Below the pieces are notes generated by a model, which saw nothing but the letters and a program-made list of their open reading frames with translations, did no database searches and was not told the DNA's origin. The position numbers were made by a program, and so were the translations under genes. Shown one piece after another: positions 35,170 to 44,297 of a stretch of 64,000 nucleotides of DNA (positions within the stretch are counted from its first letter, which is position 1; every line of letters starts with the position of its first letter). The DNA is from Nonlabens sp. Ci31 (GTDB lineage: Bacteria > Bacteroidota > Bacteroidia > Flavobacteriales > Flavobacteriaceae). The stretch lies in the NCBI RefSeq assembly GCF_012974865.1, contig NZ_CP043633.1, positions 62,001 to 126,000 of the forward strand, given 5' to 3'.

Positions 35170-35948
35170 AACTTTTGCGGTTTATTGATGATGAATTTTA
35201 GACTAACTACAAATCGTTTGAAAATATAATAAATATCCACTATTAAACTCGACCCTGTTCTCCACAAACTTCCTATAAGTCCATTAAATACGTTTCTTAT
35301 AGAAATGTCCTCATGCCATAGTTGGTAATTCCCTATAAGGTCATTTTTGAATCTAAAAAACAACTGTTTTTTATTGCGTTTTATATCATAGTTAAAAATA
35401 GAGGGCACCAACTCCATATCATAACCAGCTTCCAAAACACGTTTGGACCATTCCTTATCTTCAAAGGTAGCAACCTCTTCTTTAAACGGATGTTCTTTCC
35501 ACACCAGCCTATTAAATGCTGAACCTGAAAATATAAGACCTGCTTTATTAGGGTCTGTCTTCGGACTAACTTTATTGATGTAATTTTTATAATCGTTTGA
35601 ATTATGAAGGCACCTCACTCCTGCCAGATTTTTATTCTTCTCAAATGCTATTTTTATCAATTTGAAAAAGTCGTGACTGACTGGATAGGAATGGGCACTA
35701 AAAATTACAACTATATCATGGGTTGCTTTTTGTGCCGCAAAGTTAGCACTGCCGCCATAACTAAATTTCTCAATGGTTTCAAATTGAGCATTAAAGCTGG
35801 CTGTCACTTCTTCACTTTTATCGGTAGATAAATTATCGATAACTATAATTTCATCAACATCATCGACATATCGTTCCCTTAAGTTTTTTAGTAAAAAACC
35901 CAGCGCTTTATCTTGATTCTTATTGCGTATGACTACAGAAAGTTTCAT
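35166..35948 (-). CDS. GT2-type glycosyltransferase with FSAH in place of DxD
   Basis: GT-A enzyme of 260 residues. The N-terminus LSVVIRNKNQDKALGFLLKNL and IIVIDNLSTDKS are typical. Where the metal motif is expected the sequence reads VIFSAHSYP, a variant I know from a subset of GT2 proteins, so metal use may differ. EDKEWSKRVLEAGY near 167 is the acceptor-side ED motif. It abuts its upstream neighbour. Confidence 0.82.
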   Translation of the reverse strand: MKLSVVIRNKNQDKALGFLLKNLRERYVDDVDEIIVIDNLSTDKSEEVTASFNAQFETIEKFSYGGSANFAAQKATHDIVVIFSAHSYPVSHDFFKLIKIAFEKNKNLAGVRCLHNSNDYKNYINKVSPKTDPNKAGLIFSGSAFNRLVWKEHPFKEEVATFEDKEWSKRVLEAGYDMELVPSIFNYDIKRNKKQLFFRFKNDLIGNYQLWHEDISIRNVFNGLIGSLWRTGSSLIVDIYYIFKRFVVSLKFIINKPQKF

Positions 35949-35949
35949 G

Positions 35950-36798
35950 CTATCGTTTTAAACTATTTTTTAATATGTCAATTGGTTTTAAAAGAATTCT
36001 TGAAAATTTCAAAAATTTATTGTTTTTCAAACGCACTTCTGAGGCGCGATGAGTGCGTATGTTGTAAAACATTACAGAAACAAAATTGTCAAAATCCTCT
36101 ATATATAAACTGGCGTGCTTTTTTACAATGTACTCTTTGTTATTTTCAAAGTGATTTCCTATAGTATCTACTAACATTGATGTTTTTGCTTTGCGATAAA
36201 AAAACAAATACTTTGGTATTACTATATAATTCTTATTTAATTTAACAATGGATATCCAAAAATCCCAATCCTCAAAACCTTTTTTCATGGTTTCATCATA
36301 ACCGCCGACTTGTTTCCAAGATGCTTTTCTGAACAGTGAAGTAGCCACTAAATGGTTTTGGTATAAAAGTGATGTTACCGTACCGTTCTCTGGTTTCAAT
36401 TCACCTACTATAGTATTGGTATTTCCTTGGAAAAACTTTGTATAACAGGAAATGACTGCAGCTTCCGGTTGTTTTAGAATTTCAGGCACTATTATTTTAA
36501 GGTACTCTTTATCCAAAATATCATCAGCATCGAGAGGTAGTATATATTCTCCTTCGCAAATTTCAATCCCGGCATTACGTGCGCCAGATAAACCTTTATT
36601 TTTTTGTTCTAAATATTTAAAACGCTCGTCTTTTGCTGTCCACTTTAGGGCAACACGATCGGTCTCGTCTGGACTACCATCATTTACTATAATACATTCC
36701 CAACTATTATACGTTTGATTCATTACAGACCCTAAACTCTCCTCTAGAAAATGAGCTTGCTTATAACAAGGGACAATGATAGAAACTAACTTACTCAT
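35950..36798 (-). CDS. GT2-type glycosyltransferase
   Basis: GT-A enzyme of 282 residues. VSIIVPCYKQAHFLEESLGSVM, CIIVNDGSPDET, and the DxD-type ILPLDADDILDKEY near residue 92 are present, and GFEDWDFWISIV near 178 is the acceptor-side motif. Its N-terminal half resembles the gene at 34309, suggesting duplication within the locus. It overlaps the upstream gene by 1 bp. Confidence 0.88.
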   Translation of the reverse strand: MSKLVSIIVPCYKQAHFLEESLGSVMNQTYNSWECIIVNDGSPDETDRVALKWTAKDERFKYLEQKNKGLSGARNAGIEICEGEYILPLDADDILDKEYLKIIVPEILKQPEAAVISCYTKFFQGNTNTIVGELKPENGTVTSLLYQNHLVATSLFRKASWKQVGGYDETMKKGFEDWDFWISIVKLNKNYIVIPKYLFFYRKAKTSMLVDTIGNHFENNKEYIVKKHASLYIEDFDNFVSVMFYNIRTHRASEVRLKNNKFLKFSRILLKPIDILKNSLKR

Positions 36799-37577
36799 TA
36801 AAATTTGTTTAAAAATCCAAATTGAACTAGTTTTTCCACGATTCTAGAATTTCTAAAATCCTCTACTATTTCTTTATTTATCAAAGCATCCTCAATATCT
36901 TTAAGGTAGATCGGATAATCTTTTTGAAGTATTTCTTGTCTTTCAGCATACTTAAGGCCTCTGTTTTTTAGATCAGAACTCATACCGCCCAAGTAAAAGG
37001 TAGAAAGTAGTTGTGGAACCCTTTTATAAGACATCCCATATTTACATATGGCATCTATAAAAAACTTCCAATCTGACAAGATCTTAAAATCTTCTTTATA
37101 CACTCCTACTTTCTCAAAAGCATCCTTCCTAATAAAACTAGCAGGATGGGGCAAGGTATCTTTTATAAAATAAGAAAACGATAAGGTATCTGGATAAGAT
37201 TTTACAAAAATCATTTCCTGATCAACTACTTCTAGGTCAAAATAAATAATTGCTTCACCAGTTAAAAAAGTATGGGCTTGTTCTAAGGCTACAAGATTTT
37301 GAAAATGATCTCCTGCGTTAAGGAAAAGCAGGTACTCTCCAGATGATTGAGCAATCCCTTTGTTCATAGCGCTATAGACTCCTTGATCAGGTTCACTTAC
37401 CCAATAAGCAAAATCATTTTGATGTTCTTTTATAAATGCGACACTTCCATCTGTTGAGCCACCATCAATAATAAGGTGCTCAAATTCTTGCCAGGTCTGA
37501 TGGCTCACACTATCTACCGTCCTTTTTAGACCCGATAGGTCGTTATAGTTTACTGTTATGATCGAAATTTTAGTCAT
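36798..37577 (-). CDS. GT2-type glycosyltransferase (WcaA/PssE-like)
   Basis: GT-A enzyme of 259 residues. ISIITVNYNDLSGLKRTVDSV, HLIIDGGSTDGSV and YWVSEPDQGVYSAMNKGI are hallmarks of the WcaE/PGL-like GT2 group. The metal motif reads FLNAGDHF, as is usual there. The catalytic-side residues follow near 180 (FKILSDWKFFIDAI). It overlaps the upstream gene by 8 bp. Confidence 0.88.
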   Translation of the reverse strand: MTKISIITVNYNDLSGLKRTVDSVSHQTWQEFEHLIIDGGSTDGSVAFIKEHQNDFAYWVSEPDQGVYSAMNKGIAQSSGEYLLFLNAGDHFQNLVALEQAHTFLTGEAIIYFDLEVVDQEMIFVKSYPDTLSFSYFIKDTLPHPASFIRKDAFEKVGVYKEDFKILSDWKFFIDAICKYGMSYKRVPQLLSTFYLGGMSSDLKNRGLKYAERQEILQKDYPIYLKDIEDALINKEIVEDFRNSRIVEKLVQFGFLNKF

Positions 37578-38535
37578 TTATTTGATACCCTTTCTTAAAT
37601 ATGATAGGAAACAGTCTCTGCCGCAATCGTACAAGTGGAAAATATTTCAAAAATAAGCGTGTTACCATTAACTGAGGCCATTTTTTCTGTAATTGCATCC
37701 AATATATAACATAAGTTAAAATACTGGCTTTTTGCCGGTATCTATGGATCCATAGCGTATCCAAAAGTAACGCTATCTTTTCTTTTTGAATACCATATCG
37801 TAAAGACCAGGTTATTAGGGATTCATATAAGCGCAGGTTATAATCCTCATACAAAGCATCATTTGTAAAAATATTGGTAATGTGTACCCCTCGTTTTGAA
37901 ACCTCTTTTTGAAGATAACCAGGCACTAGTCGCATTCTAAGTGCCATTTTAAAAATAAGATCTGAATCTTCAGCAACAATTAATTCTTCATTAAAAAATC
38001 CTACTATGTCGAAGGCTCTGCGCTTTACAGTTAGCCCATTTAAATGTAAATAGCCTAATCTACTTGATACAATATTTTCGAAAAGGACTTCTGGCGGGAT
38101 GATTTGAGATAAAGTGGCTACTTTAAAATGATGATATTCTGTATCACTTATCCCTCGATATAAATGAAACCCTACTGCATTATAAACCCCATCTATATGT
38201 TGATTACGCAGAAGTAACTTATCTCTATTAAAACGTTGCTCTAAATAAAAATCATCTGCATCTAAAAAAGAAATGTAATCTGATTTTGCCTGAAGAATAC
38301 CCAAATTTCTACTTGCAGATCTTCCTCTATTAACAGCTCCTTTGTGATGGTAAATCTTTATTCTAGCGTCCTTTTCTTGCAGCTTAAGCAATAGTTCCAG
38401 ACTACTATCTGTACTCCCATCATTAATGACAACCACTTCATTAACCTCTGTAAACATAAGTGCAGAATCTATTGCTTTCTCAATAAATTGGTCCGCATTA
38501 TAGACAGGTATGATTACGGAAACAGCAAATGACAT
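37570..38535 (-). CDS. GT2-type glycosyltransferase, paralogue of the gene at 39511
   Basis: GT-A enzyme of 321 residues. VSVIIPVYNADQFIEKAIDSAL, VVINDGSTDSSLELL and FLDADDFYLEQRFNRD (about 92) are visible. It aligns along its whole length with the protein encoded at 39511-40431, including KIYHHKGAVNRGRSASRNLGI against KIYHHENKVNKGRSATRNLGI, and NAVGF. The two genes are separated only by an IS1595-type element. Confidence 0.88.
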   Translation of the reverse strand: MSFAVSVIIPVYNADQFIEKAIDSALMFTEVNEVVVINDGSTDSSLELLLKLQEKDARIKIYHHKGAVNRGRSASRNLGILQAKSDYISFLDADDFYLEQRFNRDKLLLRNQHIDGVYNAVGFHLYRGISDTEYHHFKVATLSQIIPPEVLFENIVSSRLGYLHLNGLTVKRRAFDIVGFFNEELIVAEDSDLIFKMALRMRLVPGYLQKEVSKRGVHITNIFTNDALYEDYNLRLYESLITWSLRYGIQKEKIALLLDTLWIHRYRQKASILTYVIYWMQLQKKWPQLMVTRLFLKYFPLVRLRQRLFPIIFKKGYQIND

Positions 38536-38546
38536 AAATTAATTTT

Positions 38547-39504
38547 TTGAGTTACACACTTAGCATCTGTTTTATATCTTTATGATAAATTGGTTTAGCT
38601 ATTACCATTCTTTCTATTGTTTTATGGAATATGCTCTGTTTGGATTGAGATCGATTAATTCTAAAACAGAATTCGTCAAAGTAGCTTTGCACATGCCATT
38701 TACTAACATGGGTAGGTATTGCTCTCAACCAAGATTTTAACTGCATAATTACAACATGTAATTCTTTAAAATTACTTCCGTTATTACTTAGCTTCTGCTC
38801 TATATCATAATTCTTTTTAAGTGGAGCATAACCTCTCCATTTATCGGTAACTATTTTTGCAGAGGGATCTATATGTTCTTCAAATATGGGAGTTAGTGAT
38901 TTAGCTGAGTAATCATCTATAGACTTCACATAAACTCTTTTGATTTTATGTTCGGCGCTCAGTTCTACCGCTATCACTGCTTTTTTCTTTTTTGAATCGT
39001 AACTTCTACCTTGCTTGCCTTGTTCTTTTCCCCTACGGTAAATTCATCTACAGGAACTATTTCGGTTAGAGGATATTTTTGACTGCTTTTCATTGACTTT
39101 CTAACTTTCTGCATGAAATACCAAGCGGTACCTTGACGGATATCAAATCGCTTTCCCATTTGAACACTGGAAACACTCTTGGTACTAGTACTCATTTCAA
39201 ACACAACGCAGAATGCCTTTTGCAAACCAAATTTAACCTTATGAAACAAGGTGTTTGCCGTGGCGCTTTCAACGTGATTGCAACTGTAACAATGATATCT
39301 ATAACCAGATTTTTCACAGCCCTTAGTGTGACCACATTTTGTACATGTAAAACCATCCTGCCATTTTATTTTTGCTAAATATGCTTTACAAGCATCATCA
39401 TCTGGCAGTTCTTTCACAAAACTCAGTATATTTTGACCTTTATATACTTCCATAACCCGTGTTATTAATGATAACAAGATACGGAAACTATATGACTAAC
39501 TCAA
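38547..39504 (-). mobile_element. IS1595-family insertion sequence, about 958 bp
   Basis: The transposase has the IS1595/ISXO2 zinc-ribbon and DDE regions. The outer ends show short inverted repeats: TTGAGTTA at 38547-38554 and TAACTCAA at 39497-39504. Flanking octamers TTAATTTT (38539-38546) and TTATTTTT (39505-39512) match at 7 of 8, close to the 8-bp target duplication of this family but not exact. It is inserted between two paralogous GT2 genes. Confidence 0.75.
38552..39477 (-). pseudogene. IS1595-family transposase, frameshifted
   Basis: Two open frames cover one transposase. The upstream part (38974-39477) has the zinc ribbon CTKCGHTKG and CYSCNH, then the first DDE region VPVDEFTVGEK. 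The downstream part (38552-38977) has KAVIAVEL, KRVYVKSIDDYSAKSL, TDKWRGYAPLKKNY and a C-terminal DDE region. The downstream frame stays open back to EQGKQGRSYDSKKKK. One missing base in the G-run at 39030-39033 explains the break, since GGGG there should be GGGGG. The probable start is the ATG at 39453. Programmed frameshifting is less likely for this family. Confidence 0.8.
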
Positions 39505-39510
39505 TTATTT

Positions 39511-40431
39511 TTAATAAAGAAATGAAAATACCTTTTTTCTCCTTCTGATAATTGGAAAGTACTTTATACTCAGTACAGAAAAGAAGATTCTTTTATGCAA
39601 GAAACATAAAAACCACCAATATTTAATCTCCTCAAACAAACTAACTTCATCAGTATGTTTAAGAATCCAGATACGTCGTAGGATACGATCTATTACATCT
39701 AATTCGATTTTATGCTCACATGACCATTTTAAAACTGATTCATACATATTGTATCTAAACTTCTCATAGACATCTTTGCGATAAAAAACGTTGTTATTAT
39801 GCACTACTCGCATGGCTACTGGATGATTTATAATACCAGTATAAAGATTACATAACAAACTTAATTTCCAAAAAATATCAGTATCCTCAGCAACTTCTAA
39901 ATCTGTATTAAACAAACCTACTTTTTCAAACGCTGCCTTCTTTACCGTTAAACCATCAATTTGAAAATGACCAAACTTTCCATCCAATAAACCTAAAAAA
40001 AGTTCTTCTGGTTTTACTTCTTTCGTAACGGTGTAAAGATCTTCATTCAACTCATTACTATTTATAAAATCAAACCCAACGGCATTATAGATCCCTTCAC
40101 TACGAGGATAAGTCTCTAGCAATTTTAAATCATTCTCAAATCTATACGGCAGAAAGTAATCATCGGCATCTAGAAATGCTAACAAATTAAAACTTGATCT
40201 TATAATACCCAAATTTCTCGTTGCACTTCTTCCTTTATTAACCTTATTCTCATGATGGTAGATTTTTACTCTAGAATCTTTAATTTTTTGAACTTCAAGA
40301 ATTGTATTATCTGTACTACCGTCATTTATAACAAGAACTTCACCTACTTCTTTTTGAGATAAGGCAGACTCCACAGCCTTGTTGATGAATGATTCAGAAT
40401 TAAAAGCAGGAATAATGACACTTATTTTCAT
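39511..40431 (-). CDS. GT2-type glycosyltransferase, paralogue of the gene at 37570
   Basis: GT-A enzyme of 306 residues. ISVIIPAFNSESFINKAVESAL and FLDADDYFLPYRFEND carry the core motifs. The probable acceptor-side region is EVAEDTDIFWKLSLLCNL. It is closely related to the protein at 37570 over most of its length. Its stop codon at 39511 lies 7 bp beyond the IS right end, so the element inserted very near the 3' end and may have changed the last residues. Confidence 0.88.
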   Translation of the reverse strand: MKISVIIPAFNSESFINKAVESALSQKEVGEVLVINDGSTDNTILEVQKIKDSRVKIYHHENKVNKGRSATRNLGIIRSSFNLLAFLDADDYFLPYRFENDLKLLETYPRSEGIYNAVGFDFINSNELNEDLYTVTKEVKPEELFLGLLDGKFGHFQIDGLTVKKAAFEKVGLFNTDLEVAEDTDIFWKLSLLCNLYTGIINHPVAMRVVHNNNVFYRKDVYEKFRYNMYESVLKWSCEHKIELDVIDRILRRIWILKHTDEVSLFEEIKYWWFLCFLHKRIFFSVLSIKYFPIIRRRKKVFSFLY

Positions 40432-40435
40432 ACCC

Positions 40436-41395
40436 TTATCTTATATATTTTATAAATCCTTCTCCTTTATTGAGAATAAAATAGCTAGGAATAGAAAAAA
40501 GCCATCTTAATAGTATTTCATTTTTATTGGGTTTCATTTCTTCATTATAAGGTGCTGCTTTTACTAGGAAATGGTATGAGATCAATGCTTTTTTCACCTC
40601 TTTATGAATCACAAAGTGTTTAAATAGATCAAATAATTGCTTGTATAAATATTTGTTGGTCTCATCTTGCAATTGACCAGAATAATTCTTGAGAGTTAAA
40701 TACCTCACATAAAGATTGGAACTCAATTTAGCAATACTGCTGGTAAAATTGGTTGAAATTTGGTTTTGATGCACAAAAACAGTGACAAGCGTTTGATTAA
40801 GTACATGAAATTTTGGTGAATCAGCTAGTATTCTAATGTGTAATTCATATTCCTGTGATTGATGTAAGTCTTCATTAAAACGATATTGACTAATTATCTC
40901 GTTTTTCCATAAAACTGCATGGATAGACCACCAAGCACTGCAGGTCACATAATCATCAAATGGTTTATGAGAACTAACAACCGTGGACCAGAGCTTTAAA
41001 AAATCACCGCTTTTATCATCAACCATTTGTGTTTGACAAACCGAAAATTGATAATCATTGTTAGATAATGTGTCGATTTGAAGCTTTAATTTATCTACAT
41101 GTAAAGTATCATCACTATCCAAGAAATTAATATAATCTCCTTGAGCCATTTCTAATCCAAAATTTCTACAAGCGTTAGCTCCTTTAGGTTTTTCAATAGG
41201 GCGATGATGTAGCTGGAACCTTTGATCTTTTTGTGTAAAACCTTCAACTACTTGAACGCTATTATCCGTGCTTCCGTCATCTACTAGAATACATTCCCAA
41301 TTCTCATGGGATTGATCCATTAATGATTCAAGGGTACGAGTGATGATATGACCACGATTGTATAATGGAATTATTATGGAAACTAATGGTTTCAT
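40436..41395 (-). CDS. GT2-type glycosyltransferase
   Basis: GT-A enzyme of 319 residues. VSIIIPLYNRGHIITRTLESLM, CILVDDGSTDNS, and DxD-type NFLDSDDTLHVDKLK near 93 are present, and QSQEYELHIRILADS near 182 is on the acceptor side. The HRPIEKPKGANACRNFGL segment is characteristic of GT2 enzymes in flavobacterial polysaccharide loci. It is 3 bp from the upstream gene. Confidence 0.88.
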   Translation of the reverse strand: MKPLVSIIIPLYNRGHIITRTLESLMDQSHENWECILVDDGSTDNSVQVVEGFTQKDQRFQLHHRPIEKPKGANACRNFGLEMAQGDYINFLDSDDTLHVDKLKLQIDTLSNNDYQFSVCQTQMVDDKSGDFLKLWSTVVSSHKPFDDYVTCSAWWSIHAVLWKNEIISQYRFNEDLHQSQEYELHIRILADSPKFHVLNQTLVTVFVHQNQISTNFTSSIAKLSSNLYVRYLTLKNYSGQLQDETNKYLYKQLFDLFKHFVIHKEVKKALISYHFLVKAAPYNEEMKPNKNEILLRWLFSIPSYFILNKGEGFIKYIR

Positions 41396-41398
41396 ATA

Positions 41399-42283
41399 TT
41401 AAAGATAATGTGGCCCTTTAGTTTGAGTAATTTGTTTACTTAATTGACAGGCTTTAAACCAATCTCTTTGCTTACTCCTTAACTTTAAAACTTGTAAAAC
41501 ATTATTGATTTTACCCATCGACAGTTTTTTTAAAACCGTACCGTAATAGTCTAAAATAGGTTTTTCAAACTTTAACGGATTTGCATACATGACTTTAAAT
41601 CTTCGCTCTTTTAATTTCCACCAAATGGAACTATAAATCTTAGGTTCACTAGGGATATTATTGTTTCTATCATGTATGAAATGAGACTGAGTAGCTAATA
41701 TGATTTTTTTATGGTGATAAAGAACTCGGTGACAGTAATTATCATCTTCTCCATAATGCTGAAACAAAGGATCAAAACCACCTATAACTTCTAAAGTAGA
41801 CATAGGTAACAACCAAGCTGCTGCGTTTATAAATAAGACTTCTTTAAATGGCTCATTGAACAATTGTGATGTTTCTATTCCCGCCTCTGTAACGTGGTAG
41901 ACAAATCGAGTATCTAATGTCCTATTATCATTTTGAAATTGAACAGGACTTACAATAGCTACTTCCTCATTTACTTCATAAGCTTTTACACATTCAACAA
42001 TAGTGTTTGAATTCAAATAAGCGTCTTGATTGAGCAAAAATACGCCTTGATAATCCAAAGGCCGTATATAACGTAACCCAACATTATTACCCATACCAAA
42101 ACCTAGATTATTTTTTTGAAGCAATACAGTTGCTTTGGGATAACAGTCCTCTAAGTGTTTTACTGTTTCATCTTGCGAATTGTTATCTACTATAACAACG
42201 TCATACTTATCTGAAATAGAACGCATGCAGCAATCTATCCAAGGCATAGCATTATAGGTAACTATAAGAATTACTATTTTCAT
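41399..42283 (-). CDS. GT2-type glycosyltransferase (rhamnosyltransferase-like)
   Basis: GT-A enzyme of 294 residues of the WbbL/rhamnosyltransferase-like group. IVILIVTYNAMPWIDCCMRSI, VVIVDNNSQDETV, FLLNQDAYLNSN and HYGEDDNYCHRVLY are typical. The donor is not certain: this subgroup contains rhamnosyl, galactofuranosyl and other transferases. It overlaps the upstream gene by 4 bp. Confidence 0.87.
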   Translation of the reverse strand: MKIVILIVTYNAMPWIDCCMRSISDKYDVVIVDNNSQDETVKHLEDCYPKATVLLQKNNLGFGMGNNVGLRYIRPLDYQGVFLLNQDAYLNSNTIVECVKAYEVNEEVAIVSPVQFQNDNRTLDTRFVYHVTEAGIETSQLFNEPFKEVLFINAAAWLLPMSTLEVIGGFDPLFQHYGEDDNYCHRVLYHHKKIILATQSHFIHDRNNNIPSEPKIYSSIWWKLKERRFKVMYANPLKFEKPILDYYGTVLKKLSMGKINNVLQVLKLRSKQRDWFKACQLSKQITQTKGPHYL

Positions 42284-43164
42284 TTAAAAGCAGATTTAAA
42301 ATTGCACTTTGCTCTATTCCATAATAAGGTGGGCTTATGAAACTTAAGTCTCAATTGATATTGCAATATAGGATGAAGCAAATCATAATAATCCTTATAA
42401 AGTAGTTCATCATAGATTTCATAATCTCTTATTTTCTTGGAACGATTCACATTTGTCGCTTGCGATTCATGAATTCTAAAACTTACTAAGTCTTTTTTAA
42501 TTATTAATATAGGATACTTAGCTAGCACGCGATACCAATATTCGTAATCAAGAATCTGTTTTAAACTTTCATCAAAGTAACCCAACTCATCACACAACGA
42601 CTTTTCAAACATCACACAAATAGGTTCTCCTATTTTATTGAGTGGAGATTTTTTAAACCATTCCTGTGAAAAAATACTACTGGTGATTTTTTGAAAATCA
42701 CCTTCAACATTTGGAAATTGAAGTTGTAAATTCTTATATCGATCTATCCATAAATCAATTTCAGAGTTACTCATTTCTTCCATACGCATAAAGCTCCGCT
42801 GGCAAGCTACCATTTTACAATCTGTATGTTCTTGCAAAGCAAGTACCATTTCTTCAACACATTTAGGAAGCAATTTATCATCTTGAAAAAGGAACTTAAT
42901 ATATTTCCCTTGAGCATGTTTGATGCAGTTGTTCCAGTTTGATCCTATTCCATTTGGTTTATGGTTAATTATAGCTGTTGGAAGCTTTGTCTGTCTTTTA
43001 AAAAATTCTAAAATGGTAAGAGTATCGTCCTGAGAATTATCGTCACTAATGATAACTTCTAGGTTTTTGTAGGTCTGTATGATAATAGAGTCTAAAGCTT
43101 CATTTAAAAACTTAGCTCCATTATATGTAGGAATGCATATAGAAACAAGTGGTTGCTGCATCAT
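42280..43164 (-). CDS. GT2-type glycosyltransferase
   Basis: GT-A enzyme of 294 residues. VSICIPTYNGAKFLNEALDSII, VIISDDNSQDDTL, and FLFQDDKLLPKCVE near 92 form the core. LDYEYWYRVLAKYPI near 205 is the acceptor-side segment. It overlaps both neighbours by 4 bp, indicating coupled translation. Confidence 0.88.
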   Translation of the reverse strand: MMQQPLVSICIPTYNGAKFLNEALDSIIIQTYKNLEVIISDDNSQDDTLTILEFFKRQTKLPTAIINHKPNGIGSNWNNCIKHAQGKYIKFLFQDDKLLPKCVEEMVLALQEHTDCKMVACQRSFMRMEEMSNSEIDLWIDRYKNLQLQFPNVEGDFQKITSSIFSQEWFKKSPLNKIGEPICVMFEKSLCDELGYFDESLKQILDYEYWYRVLAKYPILIIKKDLVSFRIHESQATNVNRSKKIRDYEIYDELLYKDYYDLLHPILQYQLRLKFHKPTLLWNRAKCNFKSAFK

Positions 43165-44297
43165 CGGTTCTCAATTTGAGTTATGATTTGATAATATTGA
43201 GGACAAATTAAATCAGGAGTAAATTGATTAAAAACACTTTTAATGTTGTTTGAATGTGCTTGATATAAACTATGGTTTAAGATATAGTAATTTATGGCTA
43301 ACGCAACTGCGGTTGTATCTAAGTAAGGTACAATTATGCCACAATTTTTTAAAACCTCTACCGTACCTGTTGCATCTTCAAAACAAATAATAGGAATTCC
43401 TATGCTTCCCACTTCAATTGCTACTAAAGGAAATGGATCTTCTCTTGACAATAATAAAAAAAGGTCGAAATTTTTAAAAACTTCTAGAGGTTCATTTGAG
43501 ATTCCTAAAAAATATACTCTATCCAACAATCGAGCTTTTTTTAAATCTTTCTCTATAATTAATTGTTCATTTGGATCGCAATAACCCAACCATTGAAATT
43601 CAATAGTTACCTCTGGAAACAATTTACAAAACTGCAAAGCAGTTTGGATAAATAAATCACTACCTTTTCTCCAATGGACCGTTCCAGAAGCTCCAACAAC
43701 AATTTTATCATTTAATCCTGCTGTTTTTTTAAAAGAAGAGTCTAAAGGCGTTGAGCATTCATAAACTCGAGAAACTTTATGATGTGGTAAATTATGATTT
43801 CCTATTAAGTTATCGCGCACCAAATCAGACGCGGTAATATAATGGCTAACATGCTCATCAAACTTACATAAATTAGGTAATTTTTGTTGTATAATAACCT
43901 CCAACTCATGCACATGAGCAATAAGCGTTTTAATGTCAAATGCCATTTTAATTTCAGCCCCGATAGGTATAGAAATGACTGTATTTGCATGTATGACATT
44001 AATTTTCCAATTTTTAATTATCCGAAACCATTTTTCCTTTAACGTCTTTTCGCTGAGCAATCCTGCCTTGTTTAAAAGTTGCTTTTTTAAACCTAGATTT
44101 TGAGAACTTTTTAAATCCTCCAATTCAATAAAACCATCACATAATGCTTCAAAACTACTAGAAATAGATTCTCGCTTTAAAGAAACCATATAAATTTTAT
44201 GTTGTGGATGATATTTCCTAATCCACTGAATGAAATATAATATGACGTGTGGTGCTCCTGTACGAGAAGTCTCGTGTGTTATAAAAAGAATATTCAT
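43161..44297 (-). CDS. GT4-type glycosyltransferase
   Basis: GT-B enzyme of 378 residues. The N-terminus NILFITHETSRTGAPHVILYF holds the glycine-rich donor loop. The C-terminal domain has VVGASGTVHWRKGSDLFIQTAL, and SREDPFPLVAIEVGSIGIP carries the E-x7-E type motif. It overlaps its upstream neighbour by 1 bp. Substrate unknown. Confidence 0.88.
   Translation of the reverse strand: MNILFITHETSRTGAPHVILYFIQWIRKYHPQHKIYMVSLKRESISSSFEALCDGFIELEDLKSSQNLGLKKQLLNKAGLLSEKTLKEKWFRIIKNWKINVIHANTVISIPIGAEIKMAFDIKTLIAHVHELEVIIQQKLPNLCKFDEHVSHYITASDLVRDNLIGNHNLPHHKVSRVYECSTPLDSSFKKTAGLNDKIVVGASGTVHWRKGSDLFIQTALQFCKLFPEVTIEFQWLGYCDPNEQLIIEKDLKKARLLDRVYFLGISNEPLEVFKNFDLFLLLSREDPFPLVAIEVGSIGIPIICFEDATGTVEVLKNCGIIVPYLDTTAVALAINYYILNHSLYQAHSNNIKSVFNQFTPDLICPQYYQIITQIENR

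Noticed and set aside
38974-39477. Programmed -1 frameshifting in the IS1595 transposase
   Set aside because: The site GGGGAAAAG is not a canonical slippery heptamer and this IS family usually has a single open frame; a one-base loss is simpler.
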